NCBI GenBank assembly: GCA_965178125.1 | Contig: OZ237753.1 | Location: forward strand, 992,001-1,056,000 | Length of the DNA: 64,000 bases | Direction of reading: 5' to 3' | Source of the DNA: Bilabrum cf. latius | Taxonomy: Eukaryota; Bigyra: Bicosoecida; Bigyra; Bicosoecida | Notes under the pieces: model-generated | Told to the model about the DNA's origin: nothing | Seen by the model: the letters and a program-made list of their open reading frames with translations, nothing else | The model's database searches: none | Part shown: positions 37,024-50,000 of the stretch, one piece after another | Numbering within the stretch: position 1 is the first letter of the stretch | Layout: each line of letters starts with the position of its first letter | Position numbers and translations under genes: made by a program

Positions 37024-40000
37024 ATGAGCGATGTTATTCAATGCAACGGGGTAGCCAAGGCGATTTCGTCAAAGATTCGTGCAGTTGCTCCGGCATGGCA
37101 ACACGGCGCACTGGACTCTTTGCGGACTCCAGGGGATTGTACAGAATTCCGTAGATGTAGCGCTTCGTTGCAACGTGATTTTGGCTTGGACTGTTCGGCT
37201 GCGTGGGCTTAGTCACGGCGAGTAATCGCGATTCGGCTGTGCTTGCACATCTAGTTGCAAAAGATTCGAAACAAGAGGCAACTAGTAGATGCACAAGAGA
37301 TGGAAAGTACACTAGCTGGTGATCATAGTTTGCTACTGGTTTTCAAAGGTATGGTCTCTTGGATTACGGCAGCTGTTGATTTCGTCGGACGCGAAGCCTC
37401 AAAGTGGCTAGACCTGGTGTGCGGCGACTTGCATCCCTGCCCCTAGAATGGCGCTCTGATGCTGATAGTAATCTTGCTGGAGCATGAAGCGATGGTGCTC
37501 GAGTCCGATGTGCAAACAGCGGCCCACGAAAGCCCCGATTCTGGGGGCTCAGCATCACGAGCAACAATTCAGAGCAGTACCGCAGACCCGATTCGAAGGG
37601 AACAGACGTGGAGGCTAGCAAGCCTCCTCGACAAAGAGTCAGGTGAGTGGACTAGTGTGTCGTGCAGCGGACCCGTGCCTCGATTACTACCGCTTGCCAG
37701 TGGTGATGGGCACGGTGCACCGGTTGGCAGCGCCGGAGGATCCTCTGCAGCTGGGAGGAAGCCGCCGCCGGTGTCGTAGCCCCAGTGGCTGAGACAGACC
37801 TCCTTCTACATGCTAGCATCTCGACTGCTGCGACTGCAATCCCCTGGCAAGATGAAGGAGCAGCTGTAGATGCCTGTCCCCGTGCACATCCCCGAGCTGC
37901 ACCTGGCAGTGGCCCTCGGGCAGGAGCGGCTGGTGGCTCTCAGGCGATTCCAGCTGTCCTGCTGGGCGAGGCACAAGGCTATTTTGCAAAGTCAAGGGAA
38001 GCCGCTACGCGCGAATAGACGAGGATTTGCGGCCTCGTACAGTCACACGCTGCACAGACTTGTGGCGCTCGATGCCAGCATCCCACTGCGGGCAGAGGTA
38101 CCAAGCTCACATTTGCTGCTGGACGCGCGGGCAGCAGAGCGGAAACGAGTCGCCGCCATGGAGAGCCAGCGGAACGATCACTGTAGGTCGTAGTCCAAAG
38201 AAACTCGCGTGTTACTTGCAGAAGGATCCTTCCTTCACACACACGGGTACTTGAGGCGCTGCGCCAGCCAAGAATCGAATCGCTCGAACGCGCCGCTGCG
38301 TGCTCTGACGGTGGACGAGGCACACGCCCGGTGGCACACGTTCGACTTGGAGCGGCATCATGACGCCAGGTACGGGAACCCATGGGACGATTCTGGCGCG
38401 AGTGTGGCCCTGCACCGCGGAGTATTGGGAGTCGAGCCTTGCTGTTGCTGCGACTCGGAGAGCTAGATCTAGCTATGCTGTAGACCAGATGGCTGCACCG
38501 CGTGGGGGTGCAATTGGAGCTGTGCAAGGCTTCCCATGTGTGCGTGCGAGTCATTTGTATCCATGGTCTTCTACTTGCTAGCCAGCACAATCATCACGTT
38601 CGGACTGGCAGCTGCCATGCTCATCGGGTCCGTGCAAGCCTGCCTACATGTGGATCTCCGGCGGCTGGCGGTGCTGCTCGATGTGCAGTCCGTGCTGGAC
38701 TTGCCCGTGGAAGCAGGGGGGACGCAGGCAAATGAGACTGCCGCAGTGGCCCAAGTCATTGAAAACTGCGGCGCGTTTGGGGGCTCTCCGCCCATTGCCA
38801 CTTCGCTCCGGAGAGCGCACGAGTTCCAGGCATGGCCCTGGGTGCTGGCTCCGTCCGTTGGAGTGCTGCTGCTCGCAGCTGCCGCACTCGGAGAGATCTT
38901 CAATTGCTGCGCCTCCTCATATCCAATGTGTGCCCACCTTTCGAGTTTATCGCCGTTTGCCGTATCCCGACAGCCCCGGTGGCTCGGCTTGCTAGCTCAC
39001 CGAGCAGGCTGGCTCATCGCGCTTGGGCCTCTGATGGCTGCTATCGCTATCATTGCAGTTTGGGTGGACGTCAGCAATGCCATCGCAGCTGATGGCAGTG
39101 CGTATGGTCAGCTCGGAGCACCAGCAGCTGGATGGGTGTTTGGACTGTGCGGCGTGTTCCAGATCTCAGTGTACCTGTGGTACCGCGCTTGGAGACCTCT
39201 CCACCAGTTGGACCAGTCCACGTGGGCTGAGGTCGGGTTGGACAAGACTACTTACGTTGACATGTGCCTGCTCTTGTTTCCGGTGCTTGTTGCGATCTTG
39301 GTGGGCACACAGAGCCCGGTCAATCCACTCGTGGCCTCGCTTCCTGTCGTTGTGCACCTTGGCTGGTACGTTTGGCTCAATCGAGAGACGTTTGTCAGGG
39401 CATACAACCTGCAGCTGCGTCTGCATGAGATTGGCTTGCTCGTAATCAGCTTGATCCTAACCATACTAGTAGTTAGCTCGCTGGCATCGGCGGATGTGGC
39501 ATCGTCGCCAGAGCAGCCGGTGTCACCTGTAGTGGTGGAGGCAGGCCGCAGCGACTTGCGACAGGCCACCTTTTTGGGAGTTGCAATTGCCTTGCTGATC
39601 TTCTATCCCCTCCCAGTGCTGGTAGAGTGCCTCCGTCAGTGCAGAATTGCAAAGGAGGACAACGAGGCAATGACCATGCTGCTCGCATCGGTGCCACCGC
39701 ATCCCAGGCCCAGCCTCTCTCGAGCTGACTTTAGGCTGGTTGAGGAGGTCTCTACCCCGGACATGGCTTGGCACCGCCTCCAGCACCGCTTGCGGCTGAC
39801 ACCATCGAGGCTGCGAGGCGCCTTGTCTCGTGCCATCGCCGACCTAAGCGTACAGGTGAGGGAACAGCAGGGCAGCGGAGCTGAGGCCGTGCGGTGGGAG
39901 CGCAGGATTGCATCCGGCTTGGAGAGCCAGGAGCGAGCAGCAGGGGCGTCTGCATTTGGGACAAATGCCAATACCAGGGGCACTTCTGGGGCCTCTACTC

Positions 40001-40611
40001 CCAGAGAGCAGGGCTTGTGTGTGGACTGCAGCGACCAACTCAAGGTGGAGAGCCGCCTGCACCTGTGGCTGCCTCTGGTTCGGTGGATTGCGAAGGGGCT
40101 CACAAGAGGGCACTTCCAGGCACAGGCAGATGAGCGCTGCCAGGCTGCTGGAGACACAGACAATCTTGATGCTGCAGACGGGTCCCTAGACGTGAATGGC
40201 GATTCACATGGGTCTGAAAAGGGTGCTAGCATGCCAGATGATGCCAGTGCCACCGCAGCGGGTGCTGCTGCGGCTGCTGCTATGGAGCCGCCGATGGGCA
40301 CTAGGACTGCGGAGGTCCAGCTCGAGCCCATTGGTATAGATATGAACAGTGACAGCAGGGTTGCAATTTGGGGTGATTGTGGTCTGCAGCAGCAAGTAAA
40401 TGCTCTGGTTTCGGAGCTCGGGGGCAAGGGGGGTGCCGCCGACACGTTTGCCGGCGGATGCGGCGTTGCAGCTGATGGAACTGGTGCCGAGACTGTGGTC
40501 CTGGACCCGCTTCCGATTCGTGGGCTTCTTGTTCCTAATCTGTCTGTCAGGGACTGGTTTCTGCAACACGCACGTTCGTGCGCTCGCGAAAGCGAGGCAA
40601 TGTCGGCTTGA
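37024..40611 (+). CDS. multi-pass membrane protein with soluble N- and C-terminal domains
   Basis: One frame of about 1,195 residues from ATG 37024 to TGA 40609-40611, with eight in-frame TAGs (37210, 37252, 37444, 37777, 37867, 38191, 38464, 38470). The first 500 residues are soluble and not recognised. Eight hydrophobic segments follow, among them MVFYLLASTIITFGLAAAM (near 38570), WVLAPSVGVLLLAAAALG, WLIALGPLMAAIAIIAVWV, MCLLLFPVLVAILVGT and ATFLGVAIALLIFYPLPVL (near 39570). The C-terminal 330 residues are polar and disordered. No transporter or receptor motif is visible, so function is unknown. The AT-richer N-terminal half differs in composition from the TM part; an unseen intron there cannot be excluded, although the frame needs none. 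Confidence 0.6.
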
Positions 40612-40680
40612 CAAAAATGAGCATGAAGATAATTAAGTGTCCAGATGCCGTAGATCACAAAACTCAAAGCTTGAGTATCA

Positions 40681-43600
40681 ATGGTGTCCCAGATGCCTAC
40701 CGTATACTCAATGTCCATCGATATGCCAGAGTTGTGCACTGATGATCCATTCGTGGCCTATGCTGCCCAAGAAAGCACCGAGTGGCATACTCTGTTGCGA
40801 CGCCAGGTGCAGCCCTGGCGAGGTGCCCTGCCTCAATCTCGGAGCAATTCTGCTACATATTCAGATTTGCATAATTTGGATATCCTTGCAAGCTGCCAAG
40901 ATCGATACTTGTAGGAAGGCTAGAAGGTGGGGCGAACCTAGGGTGCTAGAGGAGGCAGTAGGTTTGTGCCCGACCTTCTGGCTGATTCTGCGATACAGGA
41001 CCCAGACACGCTAGACTCAATGGTAGATGTTGTTGAATCGAAAGAGCATGTCATTCGCGAGGACGTGAGCCGCTCAGTGGGCGCGGAGCTTCGAGAGGTG
41101 TTTTCAAGCTCTCAAGTGGACGGCAACAGCCTGCGCTCCATCAGGGATAGCCTGCAGCAGTCTATAGGACAAATTATTTAGCGAGCATGTAATCCTATGG
41201 ATATAGTCGGCGGAAATTTAGGTGAAGCAAGCGATCCAACAGCTAGGATTGCTAGCTCCCAACGACGGCCGCAACGGCGTAGCAGACGTTTAGCACGAAT
41301 AGCCATCGCTGCGGCGACTCGGTCATTGTTGCTAGATCCGCAGGGGCCTGCTGGGATGCCGCATGTGACAGACGCCTTGCTCGCCGCAGTTGACCTGGTG
41401 CATGCTGCCAAAGCCGATCCGGGGTCCACGGGCTTCGCATGCCGGCTCATGGTCGCGAAGAACCGCGCCTCTTCGCTCCCTCGCGTGCCGAGAGCCGCAA
41501 GCGCACTGACCGACCACGCGATCACAGTAGTTTGGACGCAGGTGCTCTGCCGTCGCTTCGAGGAAGACAGGCTGCGGGGCCAACTGGCGGGAGCGGGCGC
41601 CGCCGGCTCCCTCATCGTGGCAGCCAGGGCGGGCGATCAGCCAGGGAACAAAAACCCGTGGGTGGCCCGACTCCTGCGGCACCCTTCATGGAGGGCCAGT
41701 CTGCTGCAGGCTGCCGGATTGCCCCCCAAGAACCTGTTCCTGGACGCCGTGCGCAGCGGCTGCCTGCGGGAAGCACTGCACCAGTTGCGCGCACCCGGGG
41801 AAGGGGAAGGAGACCTATGGGGTGGGCGGCTGGCCTCTGCCGTGGAGGACATGGCTGCAGTGGCCAGGACTAGCCGGACCCCACTGCCCGTGCAGGCCGC
41901 CCTTCAGCTGGCCTCCTCCCGGGCTGCAGATGCAGTGCAGGCGCACCCTGTCCTGGCTGCGGGTGCCCTCGCTGCCTCTGCTGCTGAGTTGCCGGCGTCG
42001 CTGCTGGCCGCCGCAATGCACGCAGGCCTTGCATCTCGGCTATTGTCCGTTAGCTTCAGACCAATGGGTGCGCAGCGGGCCCTCCGAGTAGCGGACGAAG
42101 CGAGCGCTGTGGCCGTGCTGCGTGGAGCTGGTTCTCTCAAGCCGCTGGTGTCCGCGTCAGATGCTGGCGCGCCCGGCGCGCAAGCAGGCGCTGCATAGGC
42201 GCAGATAGATGCAGGTTGGCCGGCAAGTGAGACAGCGGGGAGGGCAGGGGCCTAGCCGGCGCGCGGTGCCCTTGCCAGAGGCCAGGCCGCCTCGGCTGCC
42301 TCTGCGGGCGCGCGGCAGTCCCATTTTTATGGAGGGGTGGCACAGCGAGGAGCCGTCCGGCATCAGGGCTCAGAGCAGGCTGCGGCGAGTCGGCACGCGA
42401 GAGAGGCGGCGGTGTGGGCCGATCGAGTGCTGGGTGGCACCGACCATGGCACAGGCACAGGCACAGCCTCTGCTCCACCCAGCTCTGCCCTGCCACCGGC
42501 CGGCAGCGCTGCACGTGCGGCACAGGTGCCGGGTGCTCACGCGGGCGGTGCCCTGGCTTGCAGGCTCCAAGCTGCCAAGCTGAGCGCCAGTCTCCTGGCC
42601 CTCGCGGTGCAAGATGTCGGAGCTGCCGGCGGGGGCGTTGTGCTGCCTCGTGGCCTGGCCTGGTCTCTCGCATTCGCGGCGAGCTCGGCCTCGCAGGCCA
42701 TGGACGTTGGGGCCGACTATGCAGCCAAGATTGTGTCAGCCGCTCGGCGGTTTGTGAGTGGCAGTGACAGCCAGAGCGGTGGTTCCAGCAACAGTGGGGA
42801 GTCTTCGTCGTCGGGTGCCGCATGGCATGTAGGGCTGTCGGGTGCAGGCATTGCTGCGGGCATCTTGACAAACAGCCGAGGGGCTCCTGAGACCGTGACA
42901 GCTGCTGCGGCTGGGCTTGGGGCCCCTGTGGATGCAACCGCTGGTGTCAGCAAACGGGAAGATCCGCCCGTACGGCGAGAGGGCGAGGACGGACCGGGTC
43001 GCAGTGGACGACTGGCGCCTGCACCAGGCGGTATTGAGCTCGTGCTGGAAGGAGAGCACGCTCTGGCTCTGCTGCCGCCTGACAGCGGCTCGCTCCCGGT
43101 ATCAGAGCCGAAAATCCGCTCGTAGGGCAACCCTATGCTGCTTGCTGCCGCGAGACCGAGCGAGGGTTAGTAGACTGGCGCATCTGGCAGCAACACAAGC
43201 ATCAGCTCGTCGGCGTGGCTCCGAGGAGTAGTTGCCATCATGGGTGCGCTCTCCGTCGCGCGCCACCCCACTGAAGGGGCTGCTGCGGATGCTGCGTCTG
43301 TTTCGCAGCCCAAGGCAAAGGTGTTGCTGATGGCCTGCTGCAGGTGTCTTCGGCTGCACACTCTCCGCCAGGTGCTGCGTCTGGTGCTCGTGCGACCTGA
43401 GCAAGCTGGTGCGAGCGACCGCACGTTGGCCGCAACCGCGCTCAGTATCGCATCCCACGCTCCTCTGCTGCCTGGCTCTGGCGACCGCGAGTTTGCTGCT
43501 GCGGTGGAATCAACGGCAGTGGACGCTGTGGCTCGCCGGTGCCACCGCAGCCTGCGGTCTGTGCAGAGAGCGCATGAGCTGTGCCAGTCGGCACACTCTC

Positions 43601-44745
43601 TTGCAGGCCGCCCCGACGGCGCGACTACTGCACCGGCGAAAAGCAGCAGTAGTAGCAGCGGTAGCGTGTGGGCGGGCGCTGCCTCCTCCGCTGTCTCCGT
43701 GGACAAGAAGGTGGAGACCCGGGCAGAGGCAAAGGCGGAGACTGCGCTGCTGGAGAGTGCAGCCACCTCTGCTGTGGATGCGAGCGTGGTGTTTGGCCTC
43801 TTGCGGCGCCACCTAAGGGCCCGCCGAGACCAGGCGAGGGTACCTGAAAGCGTGGCGCTGGGAGCAGCGCGCGTGTGTTGCCGTGTGGCAGCCAGGGCGG
43901 CTGCAGAGCGGCCGGGTCTGGCGCTCGAGGCCCTGGCCGTGCTGGCGTAGGCAGCGTGCGCGGCGGGAGGGCCCTGGGCGAGAGAGAGCGGGGGAGCTGG
44001 GGACGCTGAGGACGGCGAGGACGAGGACGGGGCCGGGCATGCGTGGCTCGGGAGCGGGGACGATGCACGTGATGAGGCAGACTACCTGGCGCTCATGGAG
44101 AGCAGGAAAAAGAGCAGCGGCGGCGCGCGGGGCAGCGGCGAGTAGAGCACCGGTGCACTGGCTGGCGTGTCCGGGGGCGCGCTCACCGAGTTCCGCAAGT
44201 GGCTGGCAGTGCCCCTGGAGCAGCTCCTGGGCAGCCACACGCGGCACGGGGGCGGGGCCGTGCTGGGTGCAGTGAGCTGGGTGAGGGGCATGGTGCGCGC
44301 GCAGGGCATTGAGGCAGGTGTGGCCAGGGTGTTGGTGGGGGCTGTGCTGCGGGGCATCGCCCCCACACCGCACAAGCCGCCCCTCTTGCGCGCCGTGCTG
44401 GACCTCGTGGCAGACGGGGCCATGGCCAGACCCAGCCGGCTGCCTCTGGGGGACTTGCCTGCCATGAGGGTCGGCGCTGGGATGCTGGAGAGCGCTTCCA
44501 AGCAGCTGCTCAGGCTGTGCAAGCGGTAGATGCAGAAGCAGAAGGAGGCAGCGGCCGGTGCCGCGGCCCAGGCGCCCGTGGCCCCCGCCTTGCAAGGGCC
44601 GCCCAAGGCGGTCCTGCTGGCGGCGCGCAGGGCCAACAAGGCACTCGCAGACGCGCTGCACGCCCGGGGCCAAATACCGGAGCTGAGCGTGGCTGTCACG
44701 AAGGCCCAGAGCACGATTGAGGAAATTGATAAGCTGTGCAATTGA
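40681..44745 (+). CDS. large alanine-rich helical protein, function unknown
   Basis: One frame of about 1,354 residues from ATG 40681 (in-frame TGA a few codons upstream) to TGA 44743-44745. Twelve in-frame TAGs (40912, 40921, 40939, 41179, 42196, 42253, 43123, 43168, 43171, 43948, 44143, 44527), two of them adjacent. After a short N-terminus (CTDDPFVAYAAQ) the protein is Ala/Leu/Arg-rich helix with short Ser- or Gly-rich linkers, of a kind seen in alpha-solenoids, but no HEAT or armadillo consensus is clear. It starts only 69 bases after the stop of the membrane-protein gene. Several internal stretches, such as a Ser-rich run near 42780, look disordered. Confidence 0.6.
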
Positions 44746-44864
44746 GAGGAAGGTGCCAATACAGCAGACATCGCGTATGATAGTGTGACTAGTGCGACAA
44801 CGGACACCCAAATGTGCAGCTTAAATTGGGCCAAACTCCGGCATTTGTCACTGCAGACGGGTCT

Positions 44865-46859
44865 ATGGCCTCTGTCAGTAGTGACGAACTAGATGATTCG
44901 CTTAATGACGGAATAAGTGAGCGATATCATGGTTGTGAGGCTGCGTAAGGTATGCAACAAACTCCGCTGAATCCGCTTTCGCTTGTCTTGTTGCCACCGC
45001 AGGCCCATCCAAAGGACCAAATGAGTCAGAGCTTACAGACAAGGCAGCCATGGATACTTTGTAGACTGCGTCCAGCCCGGCATCGAAGGAAGATGGTTCA
45101 GACGTGAAGCTCGGGGATGAGAAACCAGCAACTAGCGTAGACAAAGGTACCACAAACGAACAGCCTGCAAATTCGAGTACCGCTCCAGAATCGACATTAA
45201 CATAGTAGCCTGTTGCTGCATCTGGCGATAAGCCAAACTAGCCATTAAGCAGTGAGGTGTCCAGTAGCTCAGGAAGTGCAGGAGCATCAGAAGCTGCTCA
45301 GCAGCGCGCAGAAGACAAGGAACCAGACGTAACAGACGACAAAGCAAGCTCTAGAGTATCATTTAATGGTGATACAGCTGCAGATGATCTCGAAGAGCAG
45401 CTGCTGGCTCGGACGGAAGAGCTCGTGGCTGCTAGAAAGGAAAATGTGAAGGTGAGCAACTGCGAAGCCAGAGAAATCAACATGCAACGGCTGGTTCATA
45501 AGGCCCGCCCCGCCGCAATTAGAGCATGGTCTCTCCAACGGCGGCCCGGGAGTATCCACAGCCAAGAGCGATCGCCTGATTCGCAACATCTACTGTTTTG
45601 CCTGCCCCCTTGGAATGATTGCATGTATGCACTTGCCCTGTTCCACGTCACTGCCCCCTTCGCAGCTATAGTCAGACTTACAGAGAGCGCGTGAGGCTGC
45701 CCAAGCTAGTGCCAAGTCTGGCGCAGGGACCGCTGCCTCTGGACCACCGGCCCCTGCTGAGCTGGACACCCTCAAGGCGGAGATGCAGGAGACGAGGAGC
45801 GCGCTCCTGGCAGCGCTTCCTCTCGGCCAGCCTAAGGACGGCTCTGCTGGTAGTGGTGCGCCTGGATCGGATGCCAAATTGCCAGAGCTGGCCCGCTTGC
45901 TGGCTTCGCATGCTTCCGCGGGTCGCACCGGGGACGCCGAGTCGCAGGTGGACCAGCTCAGGGAGGAGCTTCGGGCCTCGCGGGCCGAGGGACAGCGGCT
46001 CCACGAGGACTTGCAGGAGGCAAGGGGGGCACTGGAGGAGGCGCAGCTCGAGGTGGATCAGATGCGGGCCGACGAGCATGCCTCGGGGGCGCGCATGGCG
46101 GCCTCACAGCTGAGGTCGCTGAGGCAGCGGCACAAGCGTCTGAAGCACGACCTGGCAGGCAGCGAGGACAAGGTGGACGCTCTCACGGAGCACATCGAGA
46201 AGCTGATGATCCACCTCAAGCACGAGGCAGCGGCCAAGGCACGCGCCATGGACGCTGCCAGGAAGGCAGAGCGGGAGGCCGGCAGGCTGCGGGATCGGGG
46301 GCACGGGCTGGCGCAGTCCAACTTGGAGCGGGAGCGGGTGATCCTGGAGCTCAAGGAGGGAGCCAAGATCCTGGAGGACCAGCTCCGGCTCATGGATCAG
46401 AAGTACGTGGAGCTCAGGGGTAAGCTGGATTGGACACGAGCCCATGCCAAGAAGGAGGTAGCTCGGGCGGAGAAGCAGGTAGACCACGTGAGGAGGCAGT
46501 GGATCCAGGTGCAGGCAGCGGTGCCGCGCAAGCTGAGGCAGCAGATCGCGGACCCGCCGCCTCCCCTGAAGGAGACGCTAGCAAAGAAGGGGAAGAGGCG
46601 AAAGAAGAAGAAAGCAGGAGCGGGGTTCGACTCGAGCGGGAAGCGATCTGACAGCGAGGCGGGGGCTGGGCCAGCGGGGGCATCACCCATGCGGTCCACG
46701 GGGGGGTTCTCGTTGGGCAGCACGGAAGGGGGCAGGCTTTCTGGGATGCATACATCCAAGCGGGACCAGGACTACTCGCAGGCGATGAGCGTGCTAGATG
46801 CAGCGCCTGCGAGCAGGCCACAGAGCAGTCAGCAGAGAGGGACTGGGGCCCGGCGATGA
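44865..46859 (+). CDS. coiled-coil protein, function unknown
   Basis: Three exons (44865-44916, 45003-45451, 45666-46859) join in phase over GT-AG introns of 86 and 214 bases, end at TGA and give 564 residues. In-frame TAGs: 45062, 45203, 45206, 45239 and 45669. The last opens exon 3 within a coil (ENVKL-TAG-SDLQRAREAAQ), where Gln suits the heptad. The N-terminal 150 residues are Ser/Asp/Glu-rich and disordered. A long coiled coil (about 45940-46520) contains LRSLRQRHKRLKHDLAGSED and REAGRLRDRGHGLAQSNLER. A Lys-rich patch (KKGKRRKKKKAGAG) and a Gly/Ser tail follow. It resembles centrosomal or ciliary coiled-coil proteins in general terms only. Confidence 0.75.
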
Positions 46860-47044
46860 CCAGTGCTGTCACCTATAGGTCATTCTGGTCCCATACCAAA
46901 GAACGCTTCCGGTGGTACCCATTCCAGCGCTGCTGCCAGCAGGGTGCAGGGCTGCAACGTGCGTCCTTCAGATTCGGAGTCGCACGCCGGAATCCCCGAA
47001 GCTTGTTGACGTGCGTGTTTCGATTCATTTCCTGTAGTGCTGCG

Positions 47045-50000
47045 ATGTCCACTAGCCATGCACCTGCTCCGCCCTCGTACTTCGATTGTATAGCATTGTT
47101 TGGCTGGTGGGCTGCTGTGGAAGGCGAGCCCAGCACCGGCAAGATACTACGATCATTTCCGCGCGAGGTCGACAGGTACGTATCAGGGGCCACTACACTG
47201 TGGCGGTTTGCATTTTCTGATATTGATGATGCCGGGTCTGCTCAAGAGGCCATCGAACGAGCGGGAGCTGATGCTGAGGTTGGCACCGCCATTCTGGATG
47301 GCAGACAAGCAGATTCGTCAGGCCCGCGCCCATCAGCGTGGGTGAATACGTCTAGACGATTTATGTTTTGGAGACGTATGCGACCACCAAGTGCAGCCGC
47401 TTGTGGACGTACTGACCTGGGCAGCATGGCAGCAGTCCCCGGCACTCTCTCGCATCCAGGCAGGGGGCGACCAACTACCCTTGCCATTGCAGTTGTGTCT
47501 CGAGTGTGAGTTCTGTATGCTTCTATAGTATATTTAGTGGCATACCCACGCGCGTACTCAGCCCCAATCCCATCATTCATGCCGCGACATCACCGCAGGC
47601 CATGCCAGAGGTTTGCGAGATCAGTCCTGGGCTCCCTTGTCGTGGCGATGCACGGGGGAGCAGCATGCCTCAAGGAGGCGGCTGGCCTCGTGATGGGGTT
47701 GAGACTCCCCCAATTGTACCCTCCGAGCACCGGCACTGACTAGGACCAGGACCAGGACCACTGCGCCCTCGCCACCCGCCTGGCGTGGGCCACAGCAGGC
47801 CTTGCCCGCCCCCTACCACCAGGTGGGGATGCTGCGAAACGCAGCCCTCTCGAATCGCAGCTGGCTGCATCTCCCGCGCCCATTGGACCGTCGACAGGGC
47901 TGGCACATTGGATGCCACTGTGGAGGGGGCTCGGCGCTGCTCCGGACCCACGCGGGGATTTCTGGTGCGACGTGGATGCAGGTGCGGCGGCCGAGTTCTT
48001 CACGGGACCGGCGCTGTCGCTGCTAGTGCACGCGCTTTTGTCGGAACGCCGCGTGCTGGTGCTTGGCCTCAGCCCGTCCTCCACGGGAGACGTCGTCCTC
48101 TCGCTCATGGCCCTCCTGGCCCCGCTGCGGTGGGCGCACACCGCCGTGCCGTGGCTGCCCAAGAAATTCTGCGGGTTGCTGGCGGCGCCACAGCCGTGGT
48201 TCGTCGGCATGCACCCCGCCCAGCTGTCGGAGGTGGCCGAGTTGCACTGCGGCTCCATGGTGGTGGCCTCGTGTGTGTCGGGGAGAGTGGTGCTCTGCAA
48301 CGGAGCACAGCCCATCCCTGACGTGACCCTGCGGGCAGCTGCCCCGCCACCCGGTCAGCCGTGCTGCATGCTGCGCGGGGCGGCCGGCTGGAGGGCCCCA
48401 GCGGCCCCGCCTGCTGGCTCCAGTCGCCCATCCGCCGATGACCTGGTCTCGCTCGCGGCCCGTGGTCCTCTAGACCCGGGGCGGTTGGCGGCTCTGCGGG
48501 ATGCCAAGGCGGCAGGGCGTGCCGGTGCAGCGATGCAGGGAAGGTAGGAGGCTAGAGGCAAGGCACTGGAGCGGCGCCACCGCTGGGGGGTCCATGCCTC
48601 TGAGTGGAGGCCCCCCACGCTGCCAGGATAGGGCCAGTACACCTGGCGGGCAGTGTCCCTCGTGGAGCTGCTCGCAGGGGCCGGGTTAGAGCCTGTCAAG
48701 GGCGGCGAGCTGGCCCAGGACATCGGCACCGCTGCCTCTCCCGAGACTGCGGGGCCCTCCATGGCAATGCGAGCTGCCCTGGCATTTGGCGACCTGCGCA
48801 GAAAGTTCGGCGACACTTCGCTGGGGCAGGTGTTCAACGGGGGCGGTGCGGATAGCCGGGTCACGCTCGGGTCTGGTGCGCTTCGGGTCACCGTGCCGGT
48901 CGACGCGTGCGAGCGGTGGGGTGCGGAACTCAGCGACGCATTTTCAAGGGCCTCAAGCAGCACCTCTGAGCTTACCTTAGCTGCGGAGGGGGTGTCGCCA
49001 TCGGCTGCTGCTGGGGCCACGGATGCATCACGGCGAGCCTCAGGCCGTCTGGTCTAGGATGCAGAGGGGAAGGCAGAGGCGCCCGGCATCTCAGGGGGCG
49101 GCGATGGGGTGGTGGATGCAGACAGGCTGCGTGCCATCACAGCGGCGTTCGTGTGCTCGGTCGTCACGGGGGCGCTGGCATATGTCAGGAGCTCTGCAGC
49201 ATCGAGTAGCCGGGGCGAGAGGGCCAGCCTGGTGGACCAGGAGGCGTGGGTGAAAGCAGAAGCGGAGGCCAGGCCGGTCGTGGCGGCTGCGCTTGTTGGC
49301 GGCCCCCTGTCGCAGAGCTTGCTGCTAGGAATGGGAATGAGCGCCAGCTCGGGAGCCAAGATCCAGGGGATAGCTGCCGCGCAGGCAGTGGAGCAGCTCG
49401 TTGGGGCCATCCGGTCCACTCGGTCGGAGGCAGCGACAGGGCGCGGCAGTGAGGCCGAGGTGTAGCCGGAGCTTCTCTGCAACTTGGCGGTGGGCGGGGC
49501 ACCGCGAGGGCAGGCCCCCTTTCACCTCTTGCTGACTAGATTGCAAGGCAGCGCGGACTCATCATAGCGCTCCCTGTCGTACGGCTGGCTCGCCCGAGCG
49601 GCCCAGCAGGCCATGCGGCGGCGGCAGGACGCCACTGCTCTCAGAACCGCCAAGCTGCACGCCCTCATTCTGCAGCAGGAGTACCGGTTGCAAGTTGCTG
49701 GGGGTGTCCCGCATACGCCCACCATCGCCAAGAAGGTAGTGTGGAACGCACGGAGAGGAATTGAGTCTGCGCGAGACGTGGAGACAGCCAGGGGCATCTT
49801 GCAGTGCCTACCTGCGACGTCAGCCACGTTCCTGCAGGCAGGCATGGCCCATGCGATCGTTCCGAGGAGCGGACCACCTGTCGTCGGGCCTCTTAACGGG
49901 GCCAGAGGTGCAGGGGCGGCAGCGGTGGTGCGCATGGCGCTTCGGCGAGCCAGCGATGCCTGGCCAGGAGCCACTGTGCCGGTGGGCATCAGCCGTGCAT

